Origin: JAHELQ01 sp964491915
Lineage (GTDB): Bacteria; Acidobacteriota; Aminicenantia; UBA2199
Direction: 5' to 3'
DNA length: 64,000 bases
Assembly: GCA_964491915.1 (NCBI GenBank)
Contig: CAZBHS010000016.1
Coordinates: 1-64,000, forward strand
Shown: positions 1 through 8,647 of the stretch, piece after piece
Layout: every line of letters begins with the position of its first letter
How positions within the stretch are numbered: the stretch's first letter is position 1
Made by a program: the position numbers and the translations under genes
The notes under the pieces: generated by a model
Seen by the model: only the letters and a program-made list of their open reading frames with translations
Database searches by the model: none
What the model was told of the DNA's origin: nothing

Positions 1-213
1 GGACCATCTCTTCCCGTTTATTCTAAAGAATTGAAAAAAAAATTTCAATATGAAAATCAAAAAGCGTTGAATCTATCCCCCTATTCCATAAAGAGCTGCA
101 TTCTCAGGGGGAAAAAGATAGGGACGTTTGTTGAAATTTGGGAAAACCCAATGCATATTAATGGTGACAGAAATGGGCTGATCCATTGGCGAGATGGGGA
201 TATTTACCTATAA
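1..213 (+). CDS. C-terminal end of an unrecognised protein (partial at left edge)
   Basis: The reading frame is open from the first base of the window to a TAA at 211-213, so this is the last 70 residues of a gene that begins outside. The visible part is lysine- and asparagine-rich and ends in a tryptophan-containing tail (IHWRDGDIYL). I recognise no domain. A TTG at 31 could in principle start a short protein, but no ribosome binding site precedes it and the frame is open upstream, so a partial gene is the better reading. It is more AT-rich than the formate dehydrogenase genes that follow 35 bases later and probably belongs to a different transcription unit. Confidence 0.45.
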   Translation, partial: GPSLPVYSKELKKKFQYENQKALNLSPYSIKSCILRGKKIGTFVEIWENPMHINGDRNGLIHWRDGDIYL

Positions 214-248
214 ATATATTTATTGTTCCATAATTAAGGAGCTAACGA

Positions 249-719
249 ATGGGGCGAGATGAAATCTTAAAAAAGTTTATGCCAAAAATGGAGAACCTTC
301 TGTTGATCCTTCATGAATTGCAACGACGCAATCCTATGAATTATATTCAAAAGAACGATATCGAGGCGGTGGCCAAATACCTGAACACCACGACTGCGAC
401 AATTTACGGTGTGGTGCGCTATTATTCCATGTTCAGCGCCAAGCCCAGAGGCAAGCACATTATTAGACTATGTGTCTCACCGGTCTGCCGGATGAAAGGT
501 TCGCAGGGCATTCTCGACGTTTTGAAGAAAGAGCTCGATGTCCAACCGGGAGCGACAACGGAAGATGGCGAGTTTACCCTGGAATTCACCCAATGCCTGG
601 GCCAATGCCAGCATTCTCCCGTGATGATGGTGGACGCGGACATTCATGGGGAATTGACACCGGAAAAAACCGGTCAAACCATCCGGGACATCCGCGATGC
701 CGAAGGAGAAGAGGAATGA
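249..719 (+). CDS. NuoE-like [2Fe-2S] thioredoxin-fold subunit of NAD-dependent formate dehydrogenase
   Basis: 156 residues, the usual length of the NuoE/HoxE/HydC family. The four cluster-binding cysteines are C75 and C80 (CX4C) and C116 and C120 (CX3C). In these complexes the subunit carries a [2Fe-2S] centre next to the flavin subunit. The ATG at 249 follows an AAGGAG about 9 bases upstream. Its stop overlaps the start of the NuoF-like gene (ATGA at 716-719), and the molybdenum subunit comes next, so it belongs to a three-subunit soluble formate dehydrogenase rather than respiratory complex I; no membrane-arm nuo genes are nearby. Complex membership is inferred from gene order. Confidence 0.92.
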   Translation: MGRDEILKKFMPKMENLLLILHELQRRNPMNYIQKNDIEAVAKYLNTTTATIYGVVRYYSMFSAKPRGKHIIRLCVSPVCRMKGSQGILDVLKKELDVQPGATTEDGEFTLEFTQCLGQCQHSPVMMVDADIHGELTPEKTGQTIRDIRDAEGEEE

Positions 720-1963
720 CCACCGGCGGCACACGCATCGCTTTGAAAAACGCCGGAAAGATCACTCCTGGGGATTTGGATGAATACATTGGCGCCGGAG
801 GATTCGAAGCCTTTAAAAAGGCTTTGTCAATGCAGCCGGATTCCATCATCGATCAACTCATGACATCCGGTTTGAGAGGGAGGGGCGGCGCCGGTTTTCC
901 TACGGGGCTGAAAGAAAAATTCACCAGCGAATCATGCCGCCAATGCCCGGAGCGTTTTGTGGTCTCCAACGGGGACGAGGGAGAGCCCGGAACCTTCAAG
1001 GACCGAGTAATCATGGAAAACGACCCGCTCATTCACATTGAAGGCATTCTTATCTCGGCGTTGGCCATTGCCGCCACCAAAGGATATATCTACATACGAG
1101 GGGAATATGGGGAGGCCATTCAAAAAACGAGACGCGCCATTGAGGCGGCCCGTAAAGGGGGATACCTGGGAAGCGATATTTTAGGTTCCGGTTTCTCCTT
1201 CGACATAGAGCTCAAAATCGGAGCCGGCTCTTATTTATGCGGCGAAGAGCTGACGCTGCTGGAGTCTATCGAAGGCAAACGGGGATACCCCAGAGTCAAA
1301 CCACCGTATCCGGCGGAAAAAGGTTTGTACGACTACCCGACCCTTATCAACAATGTGGAAACCCTCTCCCACATCCCGGCTATCGTTAAAAACGGACCGG
1401 AATGGTACCGCTCGTTGGGGACAGAAAAATCACCGGGCACAAAAATTTTTTGCGTCAGCGGCGATGTGGCCAACCCCGGATACTGGGAATTGGAAATGGG
1501 GATCACGTTGCGGGAATTGCTTCAGGATTACGCTGGGGGGATCGACAATGGCGGCGAATTCAAGACGGCTTTAATGGGAGGGGCGGCCGGAACGTTCGTC
1601 CCCGCCTCTTTGTTGGATGTGCCGCTATCGTATGAAAGCCTCGAAGAACAAGAAGCGACCCTGGGCTCCGGCGCTATCATCGTATTGAATAAAAACCGGC
1701 GGGTACCGGATATACTGCTCTCCATCCTTGAATTCTTCAAACATGAATCCTGCGGCAAGTGCGTTCCCTGCCGTGTCGGTTGCCGCCAATTATTAGTGAT
1801 AATGGAAAATATCGCTTCATCGCCGCCTTCCAAACGGAAGCGATTGGTAGAGCGCCTGGAAAAAGAGGCTGATTTTATAGCGCGAACATCGCTGTGCCCC
1901 CTTGGACAATCCCCTCTTCTACCGGTGAAGAGCGCGGTCAAATATTTCGCGGATGAATTTTAG
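716..1963 (+). CDS. NuoF-like NADH/FMN-binding subunit of formate dehydrogenase
   Basis: 415 residues starting at the ATG that overlaps the stop of the preceding gene. A longer open frame reaches back to 470, but it would run deep inside the NuoE-like gene. The glycine-rich NADH/FMN motifs of the family are present (GRGGAGFPTG near residue 57 and the EGEPGTFKDR region), as are the [4Fe-4S] ligands C346, C349, C352 and C394. It lacks the N-terminal thioredoxin-like and C-terminal ferredoxin extensions found in HydB-type hydrogenase subunits. Expected role: pass electrons between NAD(H) and the iron-sulfur chain of the molybdenum subunit encoded 12 bases downstream. Confidence 0.93.
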   Translation: MTTGGTRIALKNAGKITPGDLDEYIGAGGFEAFKKALSMQPDSIIDQLMTSGLRGRGGAGFPTGLKEKFTSESCRQCPERFVVSNGDEGEPGTFKDRVIMENDPLIHIEGILISALAIAATKGYIYIRGEYGEAIQKTRRAIEAARKGGYLGSDILGSGFSFDIELKIGAGSYLCGEELTLLESIEGKRGYPRVKPPYPAEKGLYDYPTLINNVETLSHIPAIVKNGPEWYRSLGTEKSPGTKIFCVSGDVANPGYWELEMGITLRELLQDYAGGIDNGGEFKTALMGGAAGTFVPASLLDVPLSYESLEEQEATLGSGAIIVLNKNRRVPDILLSILEFFKHESCGKCVPCRVGCRQLLVIMENIASSPPSKRKRLVERLEKEADFIARTSLCPLGQSPLLPVKSAVKYFADEF

Positions 1964-1975
1964 GGAGCGGCCACC

Positions 1976-4708
1976 ATGAGCGAATACATAAACATTACCA
2001 TCGACGGGCGGGAAATCGAAACAATAAAAGGCGCCAATCTTTTACAGGTGGCGCTGGAACACAAAATCGAGATCCCCCATCTCTGCTATCATAAAAAACT
2101 CAGCCCCACCGGAGCCTGCAGGCTGTGTTTGGTGAAAATCGAAGGCCGTATGGGCCTGGTTACCTCATGCACCGTCAAGGCAGAGGCGGACATGGTTATC
2201 ACCGCCTTTGACAGTGAATTGGAAGAGTATCGCAGGCATATTTTGGATTACCTATTGTCGGAACACAACGAATCCCATGACGATACCTACGAGGATGAAT
2301 TCAGGGATTTGGTGCGCCGCTATGGCTTGGACCAACCGGGAACCCGCGACTACCCGTCGTTGGTTCATGAACTCCATCTGCCTATGGACAATACCTCTCC
2401 GGTCTTGAGTTACGATAGTTCCAAATGTGTCAAGTGCTTCCGCTGCGTCAAAGCCTGCGGGGAAGTGCAAGGGAAACACGTGCTCTCGTTCAGCGACCGG
2501 GGGCTTGATTCCACGATTATCGCCGGCATCGACCATTGGCGCGACTCCGAATGCGACGGTTGCGGAGAATGCGTCCAATTGTGCCCAACCGGGGCCATTG
2601 TGGAAGCGCCGGATAGAAAAACCATCCGACTGGCCAATATGGAGAAGAGAGTGATCACCACCTGTCCCTATTGCGGAGTGGGATGTCAATTGAAATTATA
2701 TGTGCAGGACGGAAAAATCGTCAGGGCCGCCGGAGTGGAAGGCATCCTTCCGAACGACGGCAGATTGTGCGTCAAAGGCCGCTTCGGTTACCAATTCGTT
2801 GCCAGTCCCGAACGGCTAACCACCCCGTTGATCAAAAAAAACGGTACGTTTGTCGAGGCCACCTGGGACGAGGCGTTGAACGTGGTGGCGGAAAAGTTCT
2901 CCCAAATCAGGGAAGAACACGGTTCCGAGGCGCTGGCTGGATATTCATCCGCCAAATGCACCAATGAAGACAATTACATGTTCCAAAAGTTCATCCGCGT
3001 AGCCTTCGGCACCAACAACCTGGATTATTGCACCCGGTTGTGCCACGCATCGACGGTTGTGGCAATGCTGCGCAGTATCGGCGACGGAGCCGGCAGCAAC
3101 TCCATCCAGGACTTCGAGAAAACCGATTGCCTCATCGTCGCCGGCAACAATATGATCGAAACCCATCCGGTGACCGCCACCTACGTAAAACGGGGAGTCG
3201 CCAAAGGAATGAAAGTCATTGTCATCGATCCCAAATGGACGCCTCTGGTAAACTACGCCTATATCTGGTTGCAACCGAAACTGGGAACGGATGTCGCCCT
3301 GCTGAACGGGATGATCCACGTCATTATTCGCGAAAATCTCATCGACGAAGATTTCATCAAGCGGCGGGTGGAAGACGGCATGCAGGCGTTTAAGGAATTA
3401 AAAGAACTGGCCGCAGCCTACACTCCTGAAAAAGTGGAGGATATCACCGGAGTCCCACGCTCTAAAATCATCGAGGCGGCCCGGCTATACGCGCAATCCT
3501 CCACAGCCATGATCGCCACCGGTATGGGGATGAGCCAGCAGGTGACCGGCACCAACAATGTGTTCTCCCTCATAAACATGATGCTGATCACCGGCCAAAT
3601 CGGCAAGGAGTATGCGGGCATCGATCCGCCACGGGGACAAAACAATGTCCAGGGAGCAACCGATGTGGGGGCCTCGCCGATTTTCTACCCCGGATACATT
3701 CCCGTCGGCAATGAAAAAAACCTCGCTCATGTCGCCTCTGTTTGGGGAGTCACCAGGGCCGACCTATCGTCGCGGCCGGGGCTGTCAACTGTGGAAATCA
3801 TACAAGCGGCCTACCGGGAAGAGATCAAAGGCCTCTACATCATGGGCGAGAACCCAATGCTCACAGACCCAAACCTCAACCACACCGAAGCGGCGTTCGA
3901 GAATCTGGAATTCCTGGTGGTGCAGGACATCTTCCATACCGACACGACACCATTTGCCGATGTGATTTTGCCGGCGGCCTCGTTCGCCGAAAAGAACGGC
4001 ACGTTTGTCAACAGCGACCGCCGGGTGGTGCGGGTGCGAAAAGCGGTGGAATCACCGGGACAGGCCAGGAACGACTGGGAGATATTGGCGGACATGGCCA
4101 AACGGATGGGACATAATATCGGAACCTTCCAAACCGAAGAGGAGATCTTCAATGAACTCACCTCCGTCACCCCCATCATGGCGGGCATCACCTATGAACG
4201 CATCGACCGCCAGGGGATCCAGTGGCCGTGCCCGGAAAAAGACCACCCCGGCACCTCCACATTGTTTCTGGAACGATTCAACACCCCAAGCGGCAAAGGA
4301 AAACTCAATCCCGTCCACTATGTGCCCCAGGACGAACAAGCGGATGAAGATTATCCATTCATGCTAAACAGCGGGAGGATTCTCTATCAATACCATTCTT
4401 CCACCATGTCCCGCAAGAGCCAGCCCCTCAAGGAATTCGCCAACCAATCCTATGTGCTCATGCACCCAAACGACGCTCTAAAACAAGACCTCGCCGACGG
4501 TGATCCCGTCAGACTCAACTCCCGCCGCGGTACATTGGAGACAATCGTCCACATTTCCGAGGCGGTATTGGAAGGAGAACTGTTTATGCCGTTTCATTTC
4601 AGTGAATCACCGGTCAACCGCCTCACCAGGGACCAGTTGGACCCCCATTCCAAGATCGCCCCCTTCAAGCTCTCCGCCTGCCGGGTGGAAAAAGTCGGCA
4701 ATCACTAA
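1976..4708 (+). CDS. fdhA: Formate dehydrogenase molybdopterin (catalytic) subunit, Cys-type, with NuoG-like N-terminus
   Basis: 910 residues, matching clostridial/Moorella-type FdhA. Order of domains: [2Fe-2S] ferredoxin (C37, C48, C51, C65), two [4Fe-4S] motifs (KCVKCFRCVKAC and ECDGCGECVQLC), the [4Fe-4S] motif of the Mo-bisPGD domain (CPYCGVGC), the catalytic region and the C-terminal dinucleotide-binding domain. The catalytic position, selenocysteine in many relatives, is a TGC cysteine at residue 356 (RLCHAST). The His-Cys3 cluster motif normally following the [2Fe-2S] domain is absent: the stretch reads HNESHDDTYEDEF with no cysteines. Oxidises formate to CO2, or the reverse, with NAD(H) through the two upstream subunits. 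Cytoplasmic. Confidence 0.93.
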   Translation: MSEYINITIDGREIETIKGANLLQVALEHKIEIPHLCYHKKLSPTGACRLCLVKIEGRMGLVTSCTVKAEADMVITAFDSELEEYRRHILDYLLSEHNESHDDTYEDEFRDLVRRYGLDQPGTRDYPSLVHELHLPMDNTSPVLSYDSSKCVKCFRCVKACGEVQGKHVLSFSDRGLDSTIIAGIDHWRDSECDGCGECVQLCPTGAIVEAPDRKTIRLANMEKRVITTCPYCGVGCQLKLYVQDGKIVRAAGVEGILPNDGRLCVKGRFGYQFVASPERLTTPLIKKNGTFVEATWDEALNVVAEKFSQIREEHGSEALAGYSSAKCTNEDNYMFQKFIRVAFGTNNLDYCTRLCHASTVVAMLRSIGDGAGSNSIQDFEKTDCLIVAGNNMIETHPVTATYVKRGVAKGMKVIVIDPKWTPLVNYAYIWLQPKLGTDVALLNGMIHVIIRENLIDEDFIKRRVEDGMQAFKELKELAAAYTPEKVEDITGVPRSKIIEAARLYAQSSTAMIATGMGMSQQVTGTNNVFSLINMMLITGQIGKEYAGIDPPRGQNNVQGATDVGASPIFYPGYIPVGNEKNLAHVASVWGVTRADLSSRPGLSTVEIIQAAYREEIKGLYIMGENPMLTDPNLNHTEAAFENLEFLVVQDIFHTDTTPFADVILPAASFAEKNGTFVNSDRRVVRVRKAVESPGQARNDWEILADMAKRMGHNIGTFQTEEEIFNELTSVTPIMAGITYERIDRQGIQWPCPEKDHPGTSTLFLERFNTPSGKGKLNPVHYVPQDEQADEDYPFMLNSGRILYQYHSSTMSRKSQPLKEFANQSYVLMHPNDALKQDLADGDPVRLNSRRGTLETIVHISEAVLEGELFMPFHFSESPVNRLTRDQLDPHSKIAPFKLSACRVEKVGNH

Positions 4709-4792
4709 TACTAAATTTCAGGTAAACATAATATCGCCCCGAACCGTACTTGTATTGTCTTAAGGAGACACTATAATTTCAAGGAGGCTATT

Positions 4793-5917
4793 TTGACACA
4801 GGAGAAAGTATTCAACACATGCACCATCGGACCGGTTACAACACCGAACCGGATCGCGTTCCCCGCCTGGGCATTGAATTACGCCGACACAGACGGTACA
4901 GTCTCGGACAAACTCATGAAATTCTACACCGATTTGGCCGACGGCGGCTGCGGACTGATATTTACGGGAGCGGCGGTGGTGACGGCCGACGGCGTTCCCT
5001 TCGACCGGGTGATGCACATCGATAACGACGATTGTATTCCGGGCCTGAAAAAATTGTTCACAGCCATCAGGGAGCGCGGCAGTAAATCCGCCGTCCAATT
5101 GGTCCATTACGGCCGGCAATCATCAACCGCCGTCTCCGGCGATGTGCTCATGGCCCCCAGCGCCATTCCCTGCCCGGTGATGTCCCAATACGATCCCGAA
5201 TACAAAGTGAGGGAAATGACAATCGAAGACATCGCCAATCTCAAGTCGGCTTTTGTGGCCGCGGCCAAACGGGCGCAGGAAGCCGGAGTCGATATGGTGG
5301 AAATCCACGCTTGCCACGGCTACATGCTCAACGAATTTCTCTCGCCCTATTCCAACAAACGGACCGATAATTATGGCGGCAACGCGGAAAATCGCGCCCG
5401 CTTGATTGTCGAAATCATCCGTGAGACCCGGGAACAACTGAGCGACACGATCGCCATCTGCCTCAGAGTCAGCGGTCATGAATTTGTGGAGGGCGGACTG
5501 GTTCCCGAAGATTTCCGGGAATTGATGCCTATGTTTGAAGAGGCGGGCATCGACATGATCAGTGTTGCCGCCGGTGTATACGAATCCATGGAGCGCATTG
5601 TCCCGCCGCAAAAATTGGGAATCACGCCCCACGCCGATATCGCCGCCGCATTCAAATCATTCTCGAACGTACCGGTGTGCGCCGTCGGATCCATTCTATC
5701 GACAGACACCGCCGAAACCCTGCTCGATGAAGGCAAAGCCGATTTAATTGCCATGGGACGGGCGCAAATGGCGGATCCGCACATGGTGAAAAAAATAAAA
5801 GCGGGCAAGACAGAAGAGGTCAGACTATGCAAGCATTGCAATAGTTGCACCTTCTGGACCACCGGCGACCCGGAGGTCTACTGCGCAGTCAACCCCGATT
5901 ACAAAAAGCCAGCTTAA
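4793..5917 (+). CDS. Old Yellow Enzyme family NADH:flavin oxidoreductase with C-terminal Fe-S motif
   Basis: 374 residues, TTG start preceded by AAGGAGG at 4781-4787. The protein is an FMN-binding TIM barrel of the 2,4-dienoyl-CoA reductase / trimethylamine dehydrogenase group; the family signature region around HACHGYMLNEFLSP is intact. The C-terminus has cysteines at 346, 349, 352 and 364 (CX2CX2CX11C), one residue tighter than the usual CX2CX3CX11C of the [4Fe-4S] site. The FAD/NAD(P)H domain of the two-domain members is missing, so electrons must come from another protein. It lies 84 bases after fdhA. A link to formate-derived reductant is only a guess from position. The substrate is unknown. 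Confidence 0.85.
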   Translation: MTQEKVFNTCTIGPVTTPNRIAFPAWALNYADTDGTVSDKLMKFYTDLADGGCGLIFTGAAVVTADGVPFDRVMHIDNDDCIPGLKKLFTAIRERGSKSAVQLVHYGRQSSTAVSGDVLMAPSAIPCPVMSQYDPEYKVREMTIEDIANLKSAFVAAAKRAQEAGVDMVEIHACHGYMLNEFLSPYSNKRTDNYGGNAENRARLIVEIIRETREQLSDTIAICLRVSGHEFVEGGLVPEDFRELMPMFEEAGIDMISVAAGVYESMERIVPPQKLGITPHADIAAAFKSFSNVPVCAVGSILSTDTAETLLDEGKADLIAMGRAQMADPHMVKKIKAGKTEEVRLCKHCNSCTFWTTGDPEVYCAVNPDYKKPA

Positions 5918-6624
5918 TCTTTTTCACCGGATTCTTTTTTCTGGATCCTCTCGATGATCCGGATTTGCCAGATCCAGATAAAAAGAATCAAGAGGGCCGA
6001 CATAATGCGATAGGCGGCGGACAGGTTGAGGAAATCGAAGATTCCGTGACACACAGCGGAAATCGCCAATCCAAGCGCCGCCGCCTGTGCCAATGATTTT
6101 CCCCTGAGAAACGCGACACCGGTTATATATCCCCAAATGGAAGCGAAAATCGTATGGGTCAAGGGAGAGGCCACAGCCCGGCCAAACAATGGGAACCCTT
6201 CCAGCAAAACCAGATAATGAAGGTTTTCGAAACTGGCGAACCCAAGGGCAATTACCGAGGCATAGATGATACCGTCGATCTCTTCATCAAAATCTTTAAA
6301 AAACTTCAATACCACCAGAAAGGGCAAGAATTTGAATAACTCCTCCAGGCCCCCGACAATACCGACGCAGTAGAAAAAAAATCCAAGAGCATTATGTTCC
6401 ATCAACGCGCTGGGATCAGCGGGAATTCCCACTATAGGAAGTAAATGAAACACCTTGAAGCAAATGAACGCGACGCCGAAGCCCATCAAATAGGAGAGCC
6501 CTACCTTTACGAGAGGTTCCGGTTGCAGACGGTCTTTGTAATAGAAATAACCGGTCCAGAATATCGCGGGAGCCACTATTCCAGATAATATCAACCAGGG
6601 TGTCATGTCGTTATATTCTATCAC
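5914..6624 (-). CDS. PrsW-family intramembrane metalloprotease
   Basis: 236 residues with about seven to eight hydrophobic segments. The family's putative metal motifs are all visible: GGLEELFKFLP (paired glutamates), FASFENLHY, PLTHTIFASIWGY and CHGIFDF. PrsW of Bacillus cleaves an anti-sigma factor; in this organism the substrate is unknown. An internal ATG at codon 7 (MTPWLI) is an alternative start. The stop codon overlaps by four bases with the stop of the convergent oxidoreductase gene. It is the only minus-strand gene in the first 21 kb. Confidence 0.85.
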   Translation of the reverse strand: MIEYNDMTPWLILSGIVAPAIFWTGYFYYKDRLQPEPLVKVGLSYLMGFGVAFICFKVFHLLPIVGIPADPSALMEHNALGFFFYCVGIVGGLEELFKFLPFLVVLKFFKDFDEEIDGIIYASVIALGFASFENLHYLVLLEGFPLFGRAVASPLTHTIFASIWGYITGVAFLRGKSLAQAAALGLAISAVCHGIFDFLNLSAAYRIMSALLILFIWIWQIRIIERIQKKESGEKD

Positions 6625-6826
6625 AATAATCTCCTCGATGACAGACGGTGAAAAGTTGAAAATTTTTCCCCGGTGTGGTACTCCTAAAACTTGAAGCGGA
6701 ATGATGATGAGACAAATCCCCGAGCGGTCGATGTTAGAACGGCGGGAGCCTGGATTGTCAAAAATCGGAAACCGTTATTAGGATTTTAACGTATATACTT
6801 TATTATCAAAAAACGAGGAGTCCGAC

Positions 6827-8041
6827 ATGACATTGAACACCAAAAGAGTGTGTGCAATTCTCTTTATAGTTTTGTTATTGAATGTTTCCCTGCTCAGCTC
6901 GAAAGATACCATCGATCCGAAGCTCTGGGAAAAAGCATTAAAAATACACGACGAAGCCATCGTGGTGGATACCCATACCGATACACCGATGATCATGTAT
7001 CACCGCAATATCGATATCGGGAAACGAACCGAAAACAGCAACGTTGATTTAATCCGGATGAAAGAGGGCGGACTGGACGCCATATTTTTGGCGGTATTCG
7101 TGTCCAACCATTTGGATAAAAAACAACCGTCAAAACTGGCCATGGAGGTCATCGACAGTATTTACCGGCAAGTGGAGAAATACCCGGATCTGGCACAAAT
7201 GGCTTATAGCGCCGGCGATATCGAACGCATCCACCGGACCGGCAAACGGGCGATATTGATAGGCATGGAAAACGGCGGCCCTGTGGAAGGAAGCCTGGCC
7301 TTCCTGCGCAACTACTATCGCCTGGGAGTCCGTTACATCACCCTGACCCATGGTTCAAACAACGATATTTGCGACTCGTCCACCGACGAGAAGCCCCAAT
7401 GGAACGGTCTCAGCCCCTTCGGCAAAGAGATGGTGCAGGAGATGAACCGCCTGGGCATGATTATCGATGTCTCCCATATTTCAGACCAAGCGTTTTGGGA
7501 TGTGATGGAAATATCGAAGGCTCCGGTGATGGCGTCCCATTCCTGTGTTCGCGCCATTTGCGACGTCCCCCGCAATCTCACCGACGACATGATCAAGGCT
7601 TTGGCCAAAAACGGCGGCGTCATTCAGATTAACTTCTTCAGCACCTTTCTCAGCGATGAATACGGCAAAAAAGCGGAAGCGGTGAGGAAAAAGCTCGAAC
7701 CCTTCAGAGAAGAATTAAAAGAAAAATACAAAGACAATCGTAGCGGATACTGGACAGCCTATATGGAAGAATTTCAGAAATACGCCCCCCCCTCCCCGTC
7801 CATCGATGTGTTGATCGACCACATCGACCATGTGGTGAAATTGGTGGGTGCGGATTATGCGGGGTTGGGTTCCGATTTTGACGGCGCCAGCGACTACCCG
7901 GTAGGACTCAAGGATGTCACAGGCTATCCCATGATCACCTATAAATTACTGCAAAAAGGATACTCCGCAAACGACATCAAAAAGATCCTGGGAGGAAACT
8001 TCCTCAGAGTATTCCGGGCTATCGAAACCGCCAAACAATAA
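6827..8041 (+). CDS. Membrane dipeptidase, renal dipeptidase type (peptidase M19), exported
   Basis: 404 residues with an N-terminal hydrophobic signal (ending near LLSSKD). The binuclear zinc signature is present: VDTHTDT (H-x-D), the MENGG glutamate, and the two histidines in DVSHISDQAF and MASHSC. The family hydrolyses dipeptides, often with a D-residue or dehydro residue at the C-terminal side. It begins a run of four same-strand genes (RDD protein and two M16 peptidases) with small gaps, so a periplasmic peptide-turnover operon is plausible. An AACGAGGAG ribosome binding site precedes the ATG. Confidence 0.92.
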   Translation: MTLNTKRVCAILFIVLLLNVSLLSSKDTIDPKLWEKALKIHDEAIVVDTHTDTPMIMYHRNIDIGKRTENSNVDLIRMKEGGLDAIFLAVFVSNHLDKKQPSKLAMEVIDSIYRQVEKYPDLAQMAYSAGDIERIHRTGKRAILIGMENGGPVEGSLAFLRNYYRLGVRYITLTHGSNNDICDSSTDEKPQWNGLSPFGKEMVQEMNRLGMIIDVSHISDQAFWDVMEISKAPVMASHSCVRAICDVPRNLTDDMIKALAKNGGVIQINFFSTFLSDEYGKKAEAVRKKLEPFREELKEKYKDNRSGYWTAYMEEFQKYAPPSPSIDVLIDHIDHVVKLVGADYAGLGSDFDGASDYPVGLKDVTGYPMITYKLLQKGYSANDIKKILGGNFLRVFRAIETAKQ

Positions 8042-8046
8042 TCGCC

Positions 8047-8622
8047 ATGAAAGAGCGCATTGGATTCGGTCCACGCTTTTTGGCCTTTATGACGGACAGC
8101 TTCGTCGTCGGCTTCACAGCGTCGCTGGTGATGTCCGTCATCATGGAGAGTACGTTCCAGAGTTTCATGAGCGGCCAATACGTAGAAGCGCTGACAGCCC
8201 TTTCCCAAGGACAGGACGCGGCGATTCAAAGCGGCGCCCTCGACAGCCTACTGCGGGTGACCTCCTTCATCACCAGTTGGAGCCTTCTCTATATGTTGAT
8301 TGAAGGCTTCACCGGCGCATCCCCCGGCAAAATGTTGCTGGGATTGAAGATCGGGACCGAGGACGGCCAAATCGCCGACTCCAAGACCTATTTTCAGCGG
8401 TACCTGATGAAAAACAGCGCCGCGCTTTTGGGAGTATTCGGAAAAACCACCGGATTGCTCATTCTCAATAGCATCGGCAATATGGCGGGTATGGTGATAT
8501 TTTTCGGATGCTTGATGACCCTACTCCCTCACAAGCAGGCGATTCACGATATGGTGGTCAAAACAGCGGTTTATCGCAAAAAAGACCTTGAAAACAATCA
8601 AAAGAATGGACAAACAACATAG
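8047..8622 (+). CDS. RDD family membrane protein
   Basis: 191 residues with an RDD-type first segment (GPRFLAFMTDSFVVG, where R and D are the conserved charges), a second hydrophobic segment around SWSLLYMLIEGFTGASPGKMLLGLKI, the most characteristic RDD signature, and a third near VIFFGCLMTLLPHKQAIHDMV. Starts five bases after the dipeptidase stop and overlaps the region upstream of the M16 gene. RDD proteins are mostly of unknown function, with some proposed as transporters. I infer co-transcription with the flanking peptidases and no more. Confidence 0.88.
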   Translation: MKERIGFGPRFLAFMTDSFVVGFTASLVMSVIMESTFQSFMSGQYVEALTALSQGQDAAIQSGALDSLLRVTSFITSWSLLYMLIEGFTGASPGKMLLGLKIGTEDGQIADSKTYFQRYLMKNSAALLGVFGKTTGLLILNSIGNMAGMVIFFGCLMTLLPHKQAIHDMVVKTAVYRKKDLENNQKNGQTT

Positions 8623-8647
8623 CACGCAACATCTAAGGAGGATAAAG

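Noticed and set aside
470..715. N-terminal extension of the NuoF-like protein
   Set aside because: It lies entirely within the NuoE-like gene in another frame; the ATG at 716 overlapping the upstream stop is the natural start.
249..1963. Part of a complex I (nuo) operon
   Set aside because: Only NuoE- and NuoF-like genes are present, followed by a molybdopterin subunit with formate dehydrogenase motifs; no membrane subunits.
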